A DNA stretch of 64,000 nucleotides from Elusimicrobiota bacterium (GCA_016182905.1 JACPFR010000025.1:1-64000), one strand, 5' to 3'; counted from the stretch's first letter, positions 1-8,351 are shown. Notes: a model not told the origin generated them from the sequence alone. Translations and numbers: made by a program.

Positions 1-1
1 C

Positions 2-148
2 GCGCGGCCCCTCAAGCAGATCGTCGAGCGCCAGCTGTCCGACGCCATCGTCGAGGCCGAGCTCGAGGGCCGCATCGGCGAGGGCGACGCGGTCAAGATC
101 GACTGGGACGCGCAGAAGAACGCGTTCACGGCGGACAAGAAAAATTAA
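2..148 (+). CDS. Clp/Hsp100 AAA+ ATPase, C-terminal end only
   Basis: Only the last 48 codons are inside the window; the frame is open from base 2 and ends in TAA. The visible protein begins ARPLKQIVERQLSDAIV and continues into ...EGDAVKID. ARPLK followed by a helix and a short G-D-x-V-x-(I/V)-D strand is the C-terminal D2-small domain of ClpB/ClpA/ClpC unfoldases, which form hexamers that thread protein substrates using ATP. The fragment is too short to separate ClpB (disaggregase) from ClpA/ClpC (protease partners). The Lys/Asn-rich tail AFTADKKN has no recognisable motif. Confidence 0.7.
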   Translation, partial: ARPLKQIVERQLSDAIVEAELEGRIGEGDAVKIDWDAQKNAFTADKKN

Positions 149-154
149 GGTCCC

Positions 155-176
155 GGACTGTCTCCGGAAACAGCCG
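155..176 (+). terminator. imperfect hairpin after the Clp gene
   Basis: GGACTGTCTCCGGAAACAGCC is an imperfect palindrome 6 bases after the Clp stop codon. It resembles the perfect palindrome at 10224-10251 (GACTGTTTCCGGAAACAGTC core) but lacks a clear T-run, so it may be a weak terminator or a decayed copy of that element. Confidence 0.35.
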
Positions 177-201
177 CCCCACGGCGCGGCTTCATAACGG
201 G

Positions 202-207
202 TAAAAT
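202..207 (+). promoter_or_regulatory. -10 element of a predicted leaderless promoter
   Basis: TAAAAT ends 6 bases before the GTG start at 214. No Shine-Dalgarno sequence lies between them, so transcription should start at or next to the GTG. No good -35 is visible. Confidence 0.5.
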
Positions 208-213
208 CTCAAC

Positions 214-1017
214 GTGACCAGCAAAAAAGCCGGAGCCGTGCACCTGCGCGACTGGGGCGGGCCGGGCGCGCCGCTCCTCCTGACCCACGGCATGGCCGCG
301 CACACGCACTGGTGGGACGCCGTCGTCCCCCGCTGGAAGGGCGTCTTCCACGCCGCCGCGCTCGACTTCCGCGGCCACGGCGACAGCGACTGGCTGTCGA
401 GCGGCGAGCCGTACGTGTCGCCGCGCTGGGTCGAGGACATCGAGACCGCGCGCAAGGCCCTGGGCTGGGAGCGCTTCATCCTCGTCGGCCACTCGATGGG
501 CGCGCGCATCGCCCTCGACTACGCCGAGCGCCACGGCGAGCGCCTGCGCGGAGTCTGCGCGATCGACTTCCTGCCCGAGTTCTACGAGTCGCGCACGCGC
601 ACCCACGAGAAGGTCCGCTCGCGGCCGCAGCCCGTCTACGCCGACGAGGAGACGATGCTCGCCAAGTTCCGCCTCCAGCCGCCCGGGACTTTGCTCGACG
701 AGCGGGCCCTCCGCGAGCTGGGACGCCACGGGGTGAAGAAGACCGCCGCGGGCTGGTCCTGGAAGTTCGACTGGCGCTCGTTCCTCTTCCCGTACGGCCC
801 GGTCTGGGAGCAGCTGCCGAGGGTCGCCGTGGACGCGCTGATCGTGCGCGGCGAGCACAGCACGATCATGACCCGCGAGGTCCTGGACAAGGTCGTCGCC
901 GCGCTGCCGCGCGGCCGCGGCGCCGAGATCGCCGGGGCGCATCACCACATCCCCCTCGACAAGCCCGCGGACCTGGCGGCCGCCGTCTCCGCCTGGGCGT
1001 CGTCCCTGCAGGCGTGA
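214..1017 (+). CDS. alpha/beta-fold hydrolase
   Basis: A 267-residue single-domain alpha/beta hydrolase with no signal peptide, so it is cytoplasmic. LLLTHGM (about residues 21-27) is the oxyanion strand, VGHSMG (91-96) is the nucleophile elbow with Ser94, and AGAHHHIP near the C-terminus supplies the histidine. The acid position reads RGEHS, so Glu may stand where Asp is usual. The GTG start is chosen because a TAAAAT hexamer ends 6 bases upstream. The stop overlaps the ATG of the MOSC gene (GTGATG), so the two are translationally coupled. Substrate cannot be told from sequence. Confidence 0.85.
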   Translation: MTSKKAGAVHLRDWGGPGAPLLLTHGMAAHTHWWDAVVPRWKGVFHAAALDFRGHGDSDWLSSGEPYVSPRWVEDIETARKALGWERFILVGHSMGARIALDYAERHGERLRGVCAIDFLPEFYESRTRTHEKVRSRPQPVYADEETMLAKFRLQPPGTLLDERALRELGRHGVKKTAAGWSWKFDWRSFLFPYGPVWEQLPRVAVDALIVRGEHSTIMTREVLDKVVAALPRGRGAEIAGAHHHIPLDKPADLAAAVSAWASSLQA

Positions 1018-1658
1018 TGGAGATCGCCTCGATCTGCGTCGGCCCCGCCCGCAGGATCCCCTGGCGCGGGGAGACCGTCGCCACCGCCATCTTCAAGGCC
1101 CCGGTCGAGGAAGCCCGCGTCGCGGCGCTCGGCCTCGAGGGCGACGAGCAGGCGGACCCGGCCGTGCACGGCGGCCCGGGCAAGGCGGTGTACGCGTACT
1201 CGGCCGATCACTATCCATGGTGGAAGCAGCGGCTGCCGGGCAGGGAGCTGGCCTTCGGCGCCTTCGGCGAGAACCTGACCGTCTCGGGCTTCGACGACGA
1301 GGACGCCTGCCTCGGGGACGCCTACCTCGCCGGCTCGGCGCTGCTGATCGCGGCGCAGCCGCGCCTGCCCTGCGCGAAGCTGGGCCTGCGCTTCGACGAC
1401 CCGGGCATGGTCAAGCTCTTCGCGCAAAGCCTCCGCCTCGGCGTCTATTTCCGCGTCGCGAGGCCCGGACGCGTGCGCCGCGGGGACGCGTTCGAGAAGG
1501 TCTCCGAGCACGCGCTCCGCCTCCCGGTCCCGGAGCTCGCCCGGCTGTACTTCGACCCCGGGCTCACGGCCGAGAAGGCCCGGCCCGCGCTCGAGCATCC
1601 CGCGCTCGAAGACAACTGGCGCGCGATGCTGGCCAAGCGCCTGCGCGCCGGGGCTTAA
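1017..1658 (+). CDS. MOSC-domain protein (YiiM-like)
   Basis: A 213-residue protein made of a MOSC domain (molybdenum cofactor sulfurase C-terminal). The early AVHGGPGKAVYAY segment, GAFGENLTVSG, and QPRLPCAKLGLRF with the conserved cysteine match the YiiM group, which in E. coli detoxifies N-hydroxylated bases and amidoximes with a Mo cofactor. The C-terminal three-helix region (ELARLYFDPGL...) is also YiiM-like, and the length is close to E. coli YiiM. It starts inside the stop codon of the hydrolase upstream. Confidence 0.85.
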   Translation: MEIASICVGPARRIPWRGETVATAIFKAPVEEARVAALGLEGDEQADPAVHGGPGKAVYAYSADHYPWWKQRLPGRELAFGAFGENLTVSGFDDEDACLGDAYLAGSALLIAAQPRLPCAKLGLRFDDPGMVKLFAQSLRLGVYFRVARPGRVRRGDAFEKVSEHALRLPVPELARLYFDPGLTAEKARPALEHPALEDNWRAMLAKRLRAGA

Positions 1659-1663
1659 AAAGA

Positions 1664-1671
1664 GATAATAT
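1664..1671 (+). promoter_or_regulatory. -10 element (GATAAT/TAATAT) before a GTG start
   Basis: GATAATAT lies 3-5 bases before the GTG at 1675 and after the MOSC stop, with no Shine-Dalgarno sequence. This fits a leaderless transcript. Confidence 0.5.
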
Positions 1672-1674
1672 CGC

Positions 1675-2898
1675 GTGGACCCCGCCGAACGCTCGCGCCT
1701 GGCCTCGCTTCGCGCGCTGAACATACTGGACACGCTCCCCGAGGAGCGCTTCGACCGGATCACGCGCCTGACCCAGAGGACCTTCGGCGCGCCGATCGCC
1801 CTCATCACGTTCATCGACGAGAACCGCGTCTGGTTCAAGTCCCGCATGGGCCTGGCCGAGGCCGAGATGCCGCGCAACGGCTCCTTCTGCGAGGAGACCT
1901 TGGCCTGCGACGGGCTGATGATCGTCCCGGACGCGTCGAAGGATCCGCGTTACTCCGCCCATCCGCTCGTCGCGGGCGGGCCGAAGATACGCTTCTACGC
2001 CGGCCAGCCTCTCCAGGGCCCGGACGGGAAGGTCGTCGGCACCTTGTCCTTGCTCGACGTCGCGCCGCGCGACCTGGATATCGAGCAGCGCCGGGCCCTG
2101 CGCGACCTGGCCGGCATGGTCCAGGACCAGCTCGCCGGCTCCGGCGACAAGGAAGCGCCGCCCGACGAGCACGCGCGCCTGCTCGCCCGCCTGCGCCTGA
2201 CGCCGGAGCACGCGACGGGGCGGCGCCGGATCCAGCTCGCTTTCCTCGCGATCGCGGTCGCGCTGCTCGCGGTCACGGCGTTCTCCATGCGCCTGGCCGG
2301 CAAGCTCTCGGCCGACGCGGACCGCATCGAGGCCCTCATGGCCGCCCCCGAGCGGCCGTCGGCCTTCGAGGAGATGAAGGCGCCCCTCGACCGCCTGCGT
2401 TCGACCGCGCGCTTCTTCCGGATCGCCGTCGGCGTGCGCGGGCTCATGGGGCTGACCTTGGTGTTCTCCGTCCTCGTCATCTTCGACCGTCACATGGACG
2501 GGCGCCTCTCGGCCATGGCCGCCATCGAGCTCGACCGCACGCGCCTCCAGGCGGTCATCGACGCCATCGGCGACGGCGTCGTCGTCGCCGACGCGGGCGG
2601 GCGCTTCACCGTGTTCAATCCCGCCGCCGAGCGCATCCTCGGCCTCGGCATGGTCGACGACCCCGATCACTCGGACCGCTTCTACCTCTCTTTCTTCGAG
2701 GACGACGGCGCCGCGTGCCTCCCCGAGAGGCATCCCTTGAAGCGCGCGATCGCGGGGGAGACCGTGCGCGGCGAAAGGCTGGTCGTGCGCAACGAGCGGC
2801 GCCCCGGCGGCGTCCAGGTCGGGATCACCGCCACGCCGGTCCGCGCGTTCGACGGGACGCCGGCGGGCGGCGTCATCATCTTCCGTGATCTGGCGTAG
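1675..2898 (+). CDS. GAF - two TM helices - PAS sensor protein without an output domain
   Basis: A 407-residue protein. Residues about 10-155 are a GAF domain of the type found at the N-terminus of sensor kinases (LNILDTLPEERFDRIT, then GAPIALITFIDENRVWFKS). Two hydrophobic helices follow at about 187-206 and 250-270, separated by a short predicted periplasmic loop. Residues about 290-400 are a PAS domain (IDAIGDGVVVADAGGRF...FNPAAERILG). The chain ends right after the PAS domain in IIFRDLA, where a kinase or GGDEF domain would normally begin; a stop follows and no output domain lies downstream. It may act through a partner or be a truncated sensor. The GTG start is supported by the -10 hexamer next to it. 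Confidence 0.8.
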   Translation: MDPAERSRLASLRALNILDTLPEERFDRITRLTQRTFGAPIALITFIDENRVWFKSRMGLAEAEMPRNGSFCEETLACDGLMIVPDASKDPRYSAHPLVAGGPKIRFYAGQPLQGPDGKVVGTLSLLDVAPRDLDIEQRRALRDLAGMVQDQLAGSGDKEAPPDEHARLLARLRLTPEHATGRRRIQLAFLAIAVALLAVTAFSMRLAGKLSADADRIEALMAAPERPSAFEEMKAPLDRLRSTARFFRIAVGVRGLMGLTLVFSVLVIFDRHMDGRLSAMAAIELDRTRLQAVIDAIGDGVVVADAGGRFTVFNPAAERILGLGMVDDPDHSDRFYLSFFEDDGAACLPERHPLKRAIAGETVRGERLVVRNERRPGGVQVGITATPVRAFDGTPAGGVIIFRDLA

Positions 2899-2919
2899 AC
2901 CCGCCGCGCGCCGTTTCCT

Positions 2920-3372
2920 ATGAACGACCGAAAGTACTGCTTCGTCGCCACCGGCTACCTGGTCCGCGACGGCAAGACCCTCCTCCTCAAGCACAAGAAG
3001 CTCGGGATGTGGCTGCCGCCGGGCGGCCACATCGAGGACGGCGAGACGACCGACGAGGGCGTCCTGCGCGAGGTGCGCGAGGAGACCGGCCTCGAGGCCG
3101 ACTTCATCGCTCCGCCGCGCGCCCCGGTGATGCGCGGCGGCCGGGTCGAGTCCCTGCACGAGCCCCAGCGCGTGCAGATCGAGGAGATCCCCGGCCACAA
3201 CCACCACATCGACTTCATCTACTACCTCCGCGCCCGCCCCGGCGAGCACGCCCACCGCCCGGACGAGAGCGACGACATCCGCTGGCACTCGCACGAGGAC
3301 CTGGGCCTGCCCCACGTCCCCGACGAGGTCCGGGAGTCGGGCCGCGACGCCATCCGCCTCGTCGGCGGCTGA
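2920..3372 (+). CDS. NUDIX hydrolase
   Basis: A 150-residue single-domain protein with a complete Nudix box at about residues 38-60: G-x5-E-x7-REVREETGL, read here from GGHIEDGE through REVREETGL. The family hydrolyses nucleoside diphosphates linked to another moiety using Mg2+ bound by the box glutamates. The substrate is not evident. The start ATG lies 21 bases after the stop of the sensor gene. No Shine-Dalgarno sequence is obvious. Confidence 0.9.
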   Translation: MNDRKYCFVATGYLVRDGKTLLLKHKKLGMWLPPGGHIEDGETTDEGVLREVREETGLEADFIAPPRAPVMRGGRVESLHEPQRVQIEEIPGHNHHIDFIYYLRARPGEHAHRPDESDDIRWHSHEDLGLPHVPDEVRESGRDAIRLVGG

Positions 3373-3385
3373 GCCCCCGCCTCCC

Positions 3386-3414
3386 TTGACAGGGATGACT
3401 CCCCGGTCTACACT
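3386..3414 (+). promoter_or_regulatory. sigma70-type promoter TTGACA-17-TACACT
   Basis: A perfect -35 TTGACA (3386-3391), a 17-base spacer and TACACT (3409-3414). The ATG at 3436 follows with GGAGG at 3426-3430, giving an ordinary leader of about 15 bases. Confidence 0.8.
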
Positions 3415-3435
3415 GCCCCAGCAACGGAGGAGATC

Positions 3436-3996
3436 ATGACCCGACAGTTCACCGTCGTTCTCGGACTCGGATTCGCTCTCGCGGCCGCCCTGGGCGGCCC
3501 CGCGCTCGCCCAGCAGCCGAAGGAGGCCGGCGCCTCGGAGAAATGCCTCGGCGGAGCCTCGGGCGACAAATGCGGCGGGGCGGCCGCCGCCCAGGAGCAC
3601 GACCTGCGGGTCGTGTTCGACAAGGAAGGCGCCAAGGGCGAGATCAAGTGCAAGAAAGGCAAGCTCAAGGACGGGAAGGTGGAGTTCGAGAAATGCCTGC
3701 AGGACAAGCTCGACAAGTACGAGGACGTCGCGGTCCTGAAGAAGATCGTCGCGAAGGAGCAGCTCGCCAAGCTTCCCGCCAAGAAGAAGCGGCTGGCCAA
3801 GAAGCTCGCCTTCTATGACTCCGCCCGCAAGGAGCTGAAGGGTAAGCTCGCCGAGATGGGCGAGGCCAAGAAGGAAGACATCGAGTACAAGAAGGCGGAA
3901 GGCGCGCTCGAGAAGATCGACAAGGAGTTCGACAAATCGCTCGCCGAGTGCGCGAAGGAAGACAAGGCCGACTTCGCCTGCCCGACGAAGGACTAG
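3436..3996 (+). CDS. secreted Lys-rich protein of unknown function
   Basis: A 186-residue protein with a clear signal peptide: positive n-region MTRQ, hydrophobic core, cleavage near PALAQQ. The mature part opens with paired cysteines (KCLGG, DKCGG), later has EIKCKK and KCLQDK, and ends in a long charged Lys/Glu-rich region (about 90-180) predicted to be helical or coiled. I recognise no family. It has its own consensus promoter and a GGAGG ribosome site. Its TAG stop overlaps by 4 bases the stop of the convergent gene (shared CTAG at 3993-3996). Confidence 0.8.
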   Translation: MTRQFTVVLGLGFALAAALGGPALAQQPKEAGASEKCLGGASGDKCGGAAAAQEHDLRVVFDKEGAKGEIKCKKGKLKDGKVEFEKCLQDKLDKYEDVAVLKKIVAKEQLAKLPAKKKRLAKKLAFYDSARKELKGKLAEMGEAKKEDIEYKKAEGALEKIDKEFDKSLAECAKEDKADFACPTKD

Positions 3997-5426
3997 TTCC
4001 TGCTCAAGGCCTTGAGCAGCAGCGCCGCCGCGGCGACGACGGCCAAGACGTAGACTCCGGTCTTCCGTTCCGCCGTTCTCCGCTCCTCGGGCGGGGGCGG
4101 CGGAGCGGAGGGCGCGGCCGAGGCGCGCGGCGAGGGAGAGCCCGGCGCTCCCGCTGAGACCGGCGAGACGCCCTCCGCCGCCGAGGCCGGCTCCCGCGCG
4201 ACGGAAGGCGCATGGACCGCCTCCGGGGCGGAGCCTCCCGCGGACCCGCCCAGGCCGCGGGCCAGCTCCCCCATCCGGGCGAGCAAGGAGGCCAAAGACG
4301 GAGAGCGGCGCCCGCCGGCTCCGAGCTTTTCCGCGGCCAGGTCCTCGGCCGCGGCGAGGCGCCGGTCCTCCTCGGTGTACTCCCCGAACCCCTCGTCCTC
4401 GCCGTCGATCTCCTCCTGGGCGGCGCTCCAGACCGCGTCGAGGTCCTCCGGCGGGACGTCCTGGCCCTTGCGGTAGGAGCCTTCAGCGGCGTGCGGGTTG
4501 CAGGTCCCCGACAGGCCGCTGCATGAGGCGGACCATTGGAAATCCCGGGCCTGCGCGGTCATGCCGATGTCCTTGAAGGCGGTGGCGCGGAGCTCCGGCC
4601 GCGCCGCGAAATCGCGCTTGAGGTCGGCGAACTTCTCTCGCGGGAGCACCGCGAAGAAGTCCGGACGCCGCACGAGCGCGGCCGGCTCCGCGCGCAGCGC
4701 CTCGCGGAGACGGTCGAGCTCGGGCTCCGTCGCGGGGGTCCCGTCCGCGCGCTGGATGGCGGGTTCGCCGCGCGGGCCCGCGCCGACCTTGAGCCCCTGC
4801 TCGCGGAAGGTCGCGGCGTAGCCCGTTCGCGCCGCCAACGCCAGCTCCGGGACGCTCCGCGTCCCGGCCGGCGCGGCGGCCGTCCCCGGCTGGGAAGGGC
4901 CGGCGCTCCCCGCGGGCGGCTCTTCGGCCGGCAGGAAGCTCCGGCGCATGGTGTCCGCCGCTCCGGCCGCCCGGCGCATCGTCCGCGCGCGCCGCTCTCC
5001 GGCGTCCCGGCGCAGGACCTCGGTCCGCTCGGCGCTGGGCGGAGGGCCCGCCGAAGGCGGCGCCGCGGAGGCCTCCGCGGGCATCAGCGCGGCCGACGGC
5101 TCCCCGGGGACCGGCGGCGGCGCGGCGGCGGCCGGGTCGGGCGCGCCGGCCTCGGCCTCGATGGCCGAGATCACTTCGTTCTCCTTATTATTCTTGACTT
5201 TTTTCTTCTCGAGAAGATAGGGCTTGCAGTCGCCGGTCTTCTTGCAGGCGCTGAATTTCTTCTTCAGCATCGTCGCGTATTCATCGTCCAGGGGCTTGAC
5301 GTCCACCCCGGCGGCGTCGAGCGTCTTACGCGGCTCATCGAGCTTCCCCTCGTCGAGCTGTCCCCGGGCCGGAGAAGCGGCCAAAGCGGCGGCCACGAGG
5401 GCGGCGGCGAGTCGCGGAAGGCTCAT
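3993..5426 (-). CDS. secreted Ala/Pro-rich protein with C-terminal membrane segment
   Basis: A 477-residue protein with an N-terminal signal peptide (MSLPRLAAALVAAALAASPARG) and a C-terminal hydrophobic segment (VYVLAVVAAAALLLKAL) followed by SRN, so it is exported and tail-anchored. After the signal there is a small Cys-containing domain (FSACKKTGDCKPYLLE), a low-complexity Ala/Pro linker, a more ordered middle (about 195-330) with SCSGLSGTCNP, and a second Pro/Ala-rich linker before the anchor. No family recognised. The start is firm: TTGACA-17-TAAACT ends 6 bases before the ATG and there is no Shine-Dalgarno sequence. Confidence 0.75.
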   Translation of the reverse strand: MSLPRLAAALVAAALAASPARGQLDEGKLDEPRKTLDAAGVDVKPLDDEYATMLKKKFSACKKTGDCKPYLLEKKKVKNNKENEVISAIEAEAGAPDPAAAAPPPVPGEPSAALMPAEASAAPPSAGPPPSAERTEVLRRDAGERRARTMRRAAGAADTMRRSFLPAEEPPAGSAGPSQPGTAAAPAGTRSVPELALAARTGYAATFREQGLKVGAGPRGEPAIQRADGTPATEPELDRLREALRAEPAALVRRPDFFAVLPREKFADLKRDFAARPELRATAFKDIGMTAQARDFQWSASCSGLSGTCNPHAAEGSYRKGQDVPPEDLDAVWSAAQEEIDGEDEGFGEYTEEDRRLAAAEDLAAEKLGAGGRRSPSLASLLARMGELARGLGGSAGGSAPEAVHAPSVAREPASAAEGVSPVSAGAPGSPSPRASAAPSAPPPPPEERRTAERKTGVYVLAVVAAAALLLKALSRN

Positions 5427-5432
5427 GTCCAG

Positions 5433-5461
5433 AGTTTAACGGCCGGATCGGCCGGTGTCAA
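5433..5461 (-). promoter_or_regulatory. consensus leaderless promoter TTGACA-17-TAAACT-6-ATG
   Basis: On the minus strand a perfect -35 (5456-5461), exactly 17 bases, then TAAACT (5433-5438) and 6 bases (CTGGAC) to the ATG at 5426. This is the cleanest example of the leaderless arrangement in the window. Confidence 0.85.
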
Positions 5462-5487
5462 TCGCCCGGCCCCTCGACGAGGAATCC

Positions 5488-5516
5488 TTGACCTACGAGG
5501 GGAAATCATGTTGAAT
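5488..5516 (+). promoter_or_regulatory. candidate promoter TTGACC-17-TTGAAT
   Basis: TTGACC (5488-5493), 17 bases and TTGAAT (5511-5516) upstream of the SWIB gene, leaving a leader of roughly 50 bases. The -10 is weak. Confidence 0.45.
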
Positions 5517-5573
5517 TAAGCCTTACGCCGGGTAAAGCCCTTCGAGGCGCCGGCTTCAAGGAGATAAATCACC

Positions 5574-5831
5574 ATGGCGAAGAAGGCGAACGCGGCGTTC
5601 ATGAAGCCCCTCACCCCCAGCGACAAGCTCGCTGAGATCGTCGGCAGCAAGCCCCTCCCCCGCACCGAGGTCGTCAAGAAGCTCTGGGCGTACATCAAGA
5701 AGAACAACCTGCAGGACAAGAAGAACAAGCGCAACATCAACGCCGACGCGGCGCTGAAGGCCGTGTTCGCCGGCAAGGCGACGGTCAACATGTTCGAGAT
5801 GACCAAGCTCGTCTCCAAGCACCTGAGCTAA
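5574..5831 (+). CDS. SWIB/MDM2-domain protein
   Basis: An 85-residue basic protein that is almost entirely a SWIB domain (about residues 8-83): FMKPLTPSDKLAEIVG, LPRTEVVKKLWAYIKKNNLQ and NMFEMTKLVSKHL. SWIB domains are best known from eukaryotic chromatin remodelling subunits. Free-standing bacterial copies occur in Chlamydiae and other phyla and are thought to bind DNA or nucleoid proteins, but their role is not settled. AAGGAG lies 10 bases before the ATG, and a strong terminator follows, so it is a monocistronic unit probably expressed at a fair level. Confidence 0.9.
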   Translation: MAKKANAAFMKPLTPSDKLAEIVGSKPLPRTEVVKKLWAYIKKNNLQDKKNKRNINADAALKAVFAGKATVNMFEMTKLVSKHLS

Positions 5832-5865
5832 GTCTTTGACCGTCCGGGGAGACCCGGAAAGTCGG

Positions 5866-5899
5866 AAGGCCCCCGCGCGAGCGGGGGCCTTCTTCGTTT
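5866..5899 (+). terminator. intrinsic terminator of the SWIB gene
   Basis: Perfect 11-bp stem AAGGCCCCCGC (5866-5876) / GCGGGGGCCTT (5881-5891) with a GCGA tetraloop, followed by CTTCGTTTT. Confidence 0.9.
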
Positions 5900-5948
5900 T
5901 ACGGATTTGATAAACTGGCGCAGGTGGGCGAAAAAAAACTCGGGGGTC

Positions 5949-6025
5949 TGGTGGCGCGTACGGGATTTGAACCCGTGATCTTCGCCTTGAGAGGGCGACG
6001 TCCTAGGCCGCTAGACGAACGCGCC
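5949..6025 (-). tRNA. tRNA-Glu (CTC)
   Basis: Read on the minus strand the acceptor stem is GGCGCGT (6025-6019) pairing with ACGCGCC, followed by an encoded A-CCA end at 5949. The T-arm contains GGGTTCAAATCCC. The anticodon stem TCGCC/GGCGA closes the loop CTCTCAA, giving anticodon CTC for the GAG codon that dominates in this GC-rich genome. All four arms pair well. Confidence 0.95.
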
Positions 6026-6063
6026 ACCAGAACCCCGAGAACGGAAGGTGCCCCATCTTACCA

Positions 6064-6465
6064 ATTCCGACGAGGCTGAGGCAACTGTGCATCGTCGCGG
6101 CGCTGGCCGCGGCGGCGGCGTCCTGCGGGACCCTCGAGAAGGCCTTCGCCCCGGCCCCCAACCCCTGGCCCATCCCGCGCGAGAGCCGCGTGCGCCGGGA
6201 CGGCCGCCTCCTGCGGGTGTACGGCGCTTCCCTCAAGAGCCGGGCGGACGCCGAGGCCGACGCGAAGCGGTCCTTCGAGGCCTGGATGTGGAGCCTCGAC
6301 CTCGGAGACGACATCCCCGAGCGCAAGGCGCTGATCGACCGCATCGTGAACTCGAAAGCCGCCCTGCCGGTGCCGTCGCCGGTCCCGGAGAAATCCGGCT
6401 TCACGTCGATCATCGAGATCGACCTGCCGAGCCTCCAGAAGCGCCTCGGCACCCACTATGAGTGA
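6064..6465 (+). CDS. small putative lipoprotein, unknown function
   Basis: The frame carries a lipoprotein-like signal (RLRQLCIVAALAAAAASCGTL, lipidated Cys at AASC) followed by a soluble region with RLLRVYGASLKSRADAEA and SIIEIDLPSLQKRLG. No ATG/GTG/TTG precedes the signal in frame. The best candidates are ATT at 6064 or CTG at 6076; the first standard start is GTG at 6190, which would remove the signal. I give the ATT with reservation. The stop overlaps the next ATG by 8 bases (ATGAGTGA), so the gene is coupled to the S9 peptidase downstream. Family unknown. Confidence 0.55.
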   Translation: MPTRLRQLCIVAALAAAAASCGTLEKAFAPAPNPWPIPRESRVRRDGRLLRVYGASLKSRADAEADAKRSFEAWMWSLDLGDDIPERKALIDRIVNSKAALPVPSPVPEKSGFTSIIEIDLPSLQKRLGTHYE

Positions 6466-8257
6466 ACGCGTCCCGCGCGAGCTGCTGTTCGGCAACCCCG
6501 AGAAAGCCTCGCCGAAGATCTCCCCGAACGGCAGGCTCTGGGCCTATCTCGCCCCGGACGAGGGCGTCCTCAACATCTGGGCCGGCCCCGAGGGCGGCGA
6601 CGCGCGGCCCCTGACCAACGACCGCGGCCGCGGCATCCGCGTGTTCCTCTGGGCCGAGGATGAACGGTCGATCCTGTACGTCCAGGACCGCGACGGGGAC
6701 GAGAACTGGCATCTGTACCAGACCGACGTCGAGACCGGGGTCACCCGCGACCTGACTCCGTACCCGGGCGTTCAAGCCCAAATAGTCGCCACCGAGCCGC
6801 GTTTCCCGAACGAGATCCTCGTCGCGCTCAACGACCGCGACCCCAAGCTCCACGACGTCTGGCGTCTCGACCTCACGACCGGCGCGCGGACCCTGGAGGC
6901 GACGAACCCCGGCGACGCGATCGGCTGGCTGGCGGACCACGACTTCAAGATCGGCCTGCACAAGGCGACGACGCCCCAGGGCGGGACGGTCCTGCGCCTG
7001 CGCGACGGCGACGGCTGGAGGGACCTCCTGTCCTGCGGCCCGGACGACGCGCTCGGCGCCCACGGGTTTTCGCCCGACGGCGAGAACGTCTATATCGAGT
7101 CGAGCGTGGGCCGCGACACGACGGCCCTGCTCGAGGTCCCGCTGTCCGGCGGCCCGGCCAAGGTCCTGGCCGAGCACCCGGAGTCGGACCTGGGCTCGGT
7201 CCTGATCCACCCGCGCCGCTACCACGCCGAGGCGGCGTCCTTCGAGGTCGACCGCGTCACCTGGCGCGCGCTCGACCCCGCCGTGAAGACGGACATCGCC
7301 GCGATGGCCGCCCTGCAGGGCGAGGTCACCATCGTCTCGCGTAACGACGCGGACACGGTCTGGTACCTGCTCGTCAACAAGCCCGACAAGTCGCCCGCCT
7401 TCCTGCGCTGGAACCGGGTCGGCCGCGTCGCGACCCCGCTCTTCTCCACGCGCCCGAGGCTCGACGCCTACGCGCTCGCGCCGATGAAGCCGGTCAAATA
7501 CGCCGCGCGCGACGGCCGCGCGGTGCGCGGCTACCTGACGACGCCCGCGGGCGCCCCGGCCGGCAAGCTGCCTCTCGTCCTCCTGGTCCACGGCGGTCCC
7601 TGGGTCCGCGACCACTGGGGCTTCCACCCCGAGGCGCAGTGGCTCGCGAGCCTCGGCTACGCCTGCCTGCAGCTCAACTACCGCGGCTCCGCCGGCTTCG
7701 GCAAGGCGCACCTCCACGCGGGGGACCGCGAGTGGGGCGCCAAGATGCAGGACGACCTCACCGACGGCGTGGAGTGGGCGGTGTCGCAGGGCGTCGCCGA
7801 CCCGGGGCGCGTCGCGATCTACGGCGGCTCTTATGGCGGCTACGCCGCGCTCGCCGGGGCGGCGTTCACGCCCGACGTCTACAGGTGCGCGATCGACGTG
7901 GTCGGGCCCTCGAACCTGATCACGCTCATCCAGTCCATCCCGCCGTACTGGGCGCCGCTGAAGCGCACCTTCGACCTGCGCGTCGGCTCGATCGAGACGG
8001 AGGAGGACTTCTTGAAGTCCCGTTCCCCCTTGTTCCACGTCGACAAGATCGACATCCCGCTCTTGATCGCCCAGGGCGCGCACGACCCGCGCGTGAAGCA
8101 GGCCGAGTCGGAGCAGATCGTCGCGGCCCTGCGCGCGAAGGGCAAGCCCGTCGAGTACCTGCTCTATCCCGACGAGGGCCACGGCTTCGCCAGGCCCGCC
8201 AACCGCCTCGACTTCTACGCCAAGGCCGAAGCCTTCCTCGCCAAGCATCTGGCGTAG
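6458..8257 (+). CDS. S9 family peptidase (prolyl oligopeptidase/acylaminoacyl peptidase type)
   Basis: A 599-residue protein without a signal peptide. Residues about 15-330 form a beta-propeller gate with repeated strand motifs (GAHGFSPDGENVYI and similar). Residues about 345-599 are the hydrolase domain: oxyanion strand LLVHGGPW, nucleophile elbow GGSYGGY with Ser458, acid in AQGAHDPRVK (about Asp542) and His in DEGHGFARP (about 573). The family cleaves short peptides, often after proline or N-acylated residues. It is coupled to a small lipoprotein gene through an 8-base overlap. Confidence 0.92.
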   Translation: MSERVPRELLFGNPEKASPKISPNGRLWAYLAPDEGVLNIWAGPEGGDARPLTNDRGRGIRVFLWAEDERSILYVQDRDGDENWHLYQTDVETGVTRDLTPYPGVQAQIVATEPRFPNEILVALNDRDPKLHDVWRLDLTTGARTLEATNPGDAIGWLADHDFKIGLHKATTPQGGTVLRLRDGDGWRDLLSCGPDDALGAHGFSPDGENVYIESSVGRDTTALLEVPLSGGPAKVLAEHPESDLGSVLIHPRRYHAEAASFEVDRVTWRALDPAVKTDIAAMAALQGEVTIVSRNDADTVWYLLVNKPDKSPAFLRWNRVGRVATPLFSTRPRLDAYALAPMKPVKYAARDGRAVRGYLTTPAGAPAGKLPLVLLVHGGPWVRDHWGFHPEAQWLASLGYACLQLNYRGSAGFGKAHLHAGDREWGAKMQDDLTDGVEWAVSQGVADPGRVAIYGGSYGGYAALAGAAFTPDVYRCAIDVVGPSNLITLIQSIPPYWAPLKRTFDLRVGSIETEEDFLKSRSPLFHVDKIDIPLLIAQGAHDPRVKQAESEQIVAALRAKGKPVEYLLYPDEGHGFARPANRLDFYAKAEAFLAKHLA

Positions 8258-8351
8258 GCCTTTAGCACGAAAATAGGCCGGGCCCTACGCCTGGGCTTCG
8301 GTAGGCCTTCCGGTGCTGAATATCCCGTCGAGAACAACCTACCATGGAGGC

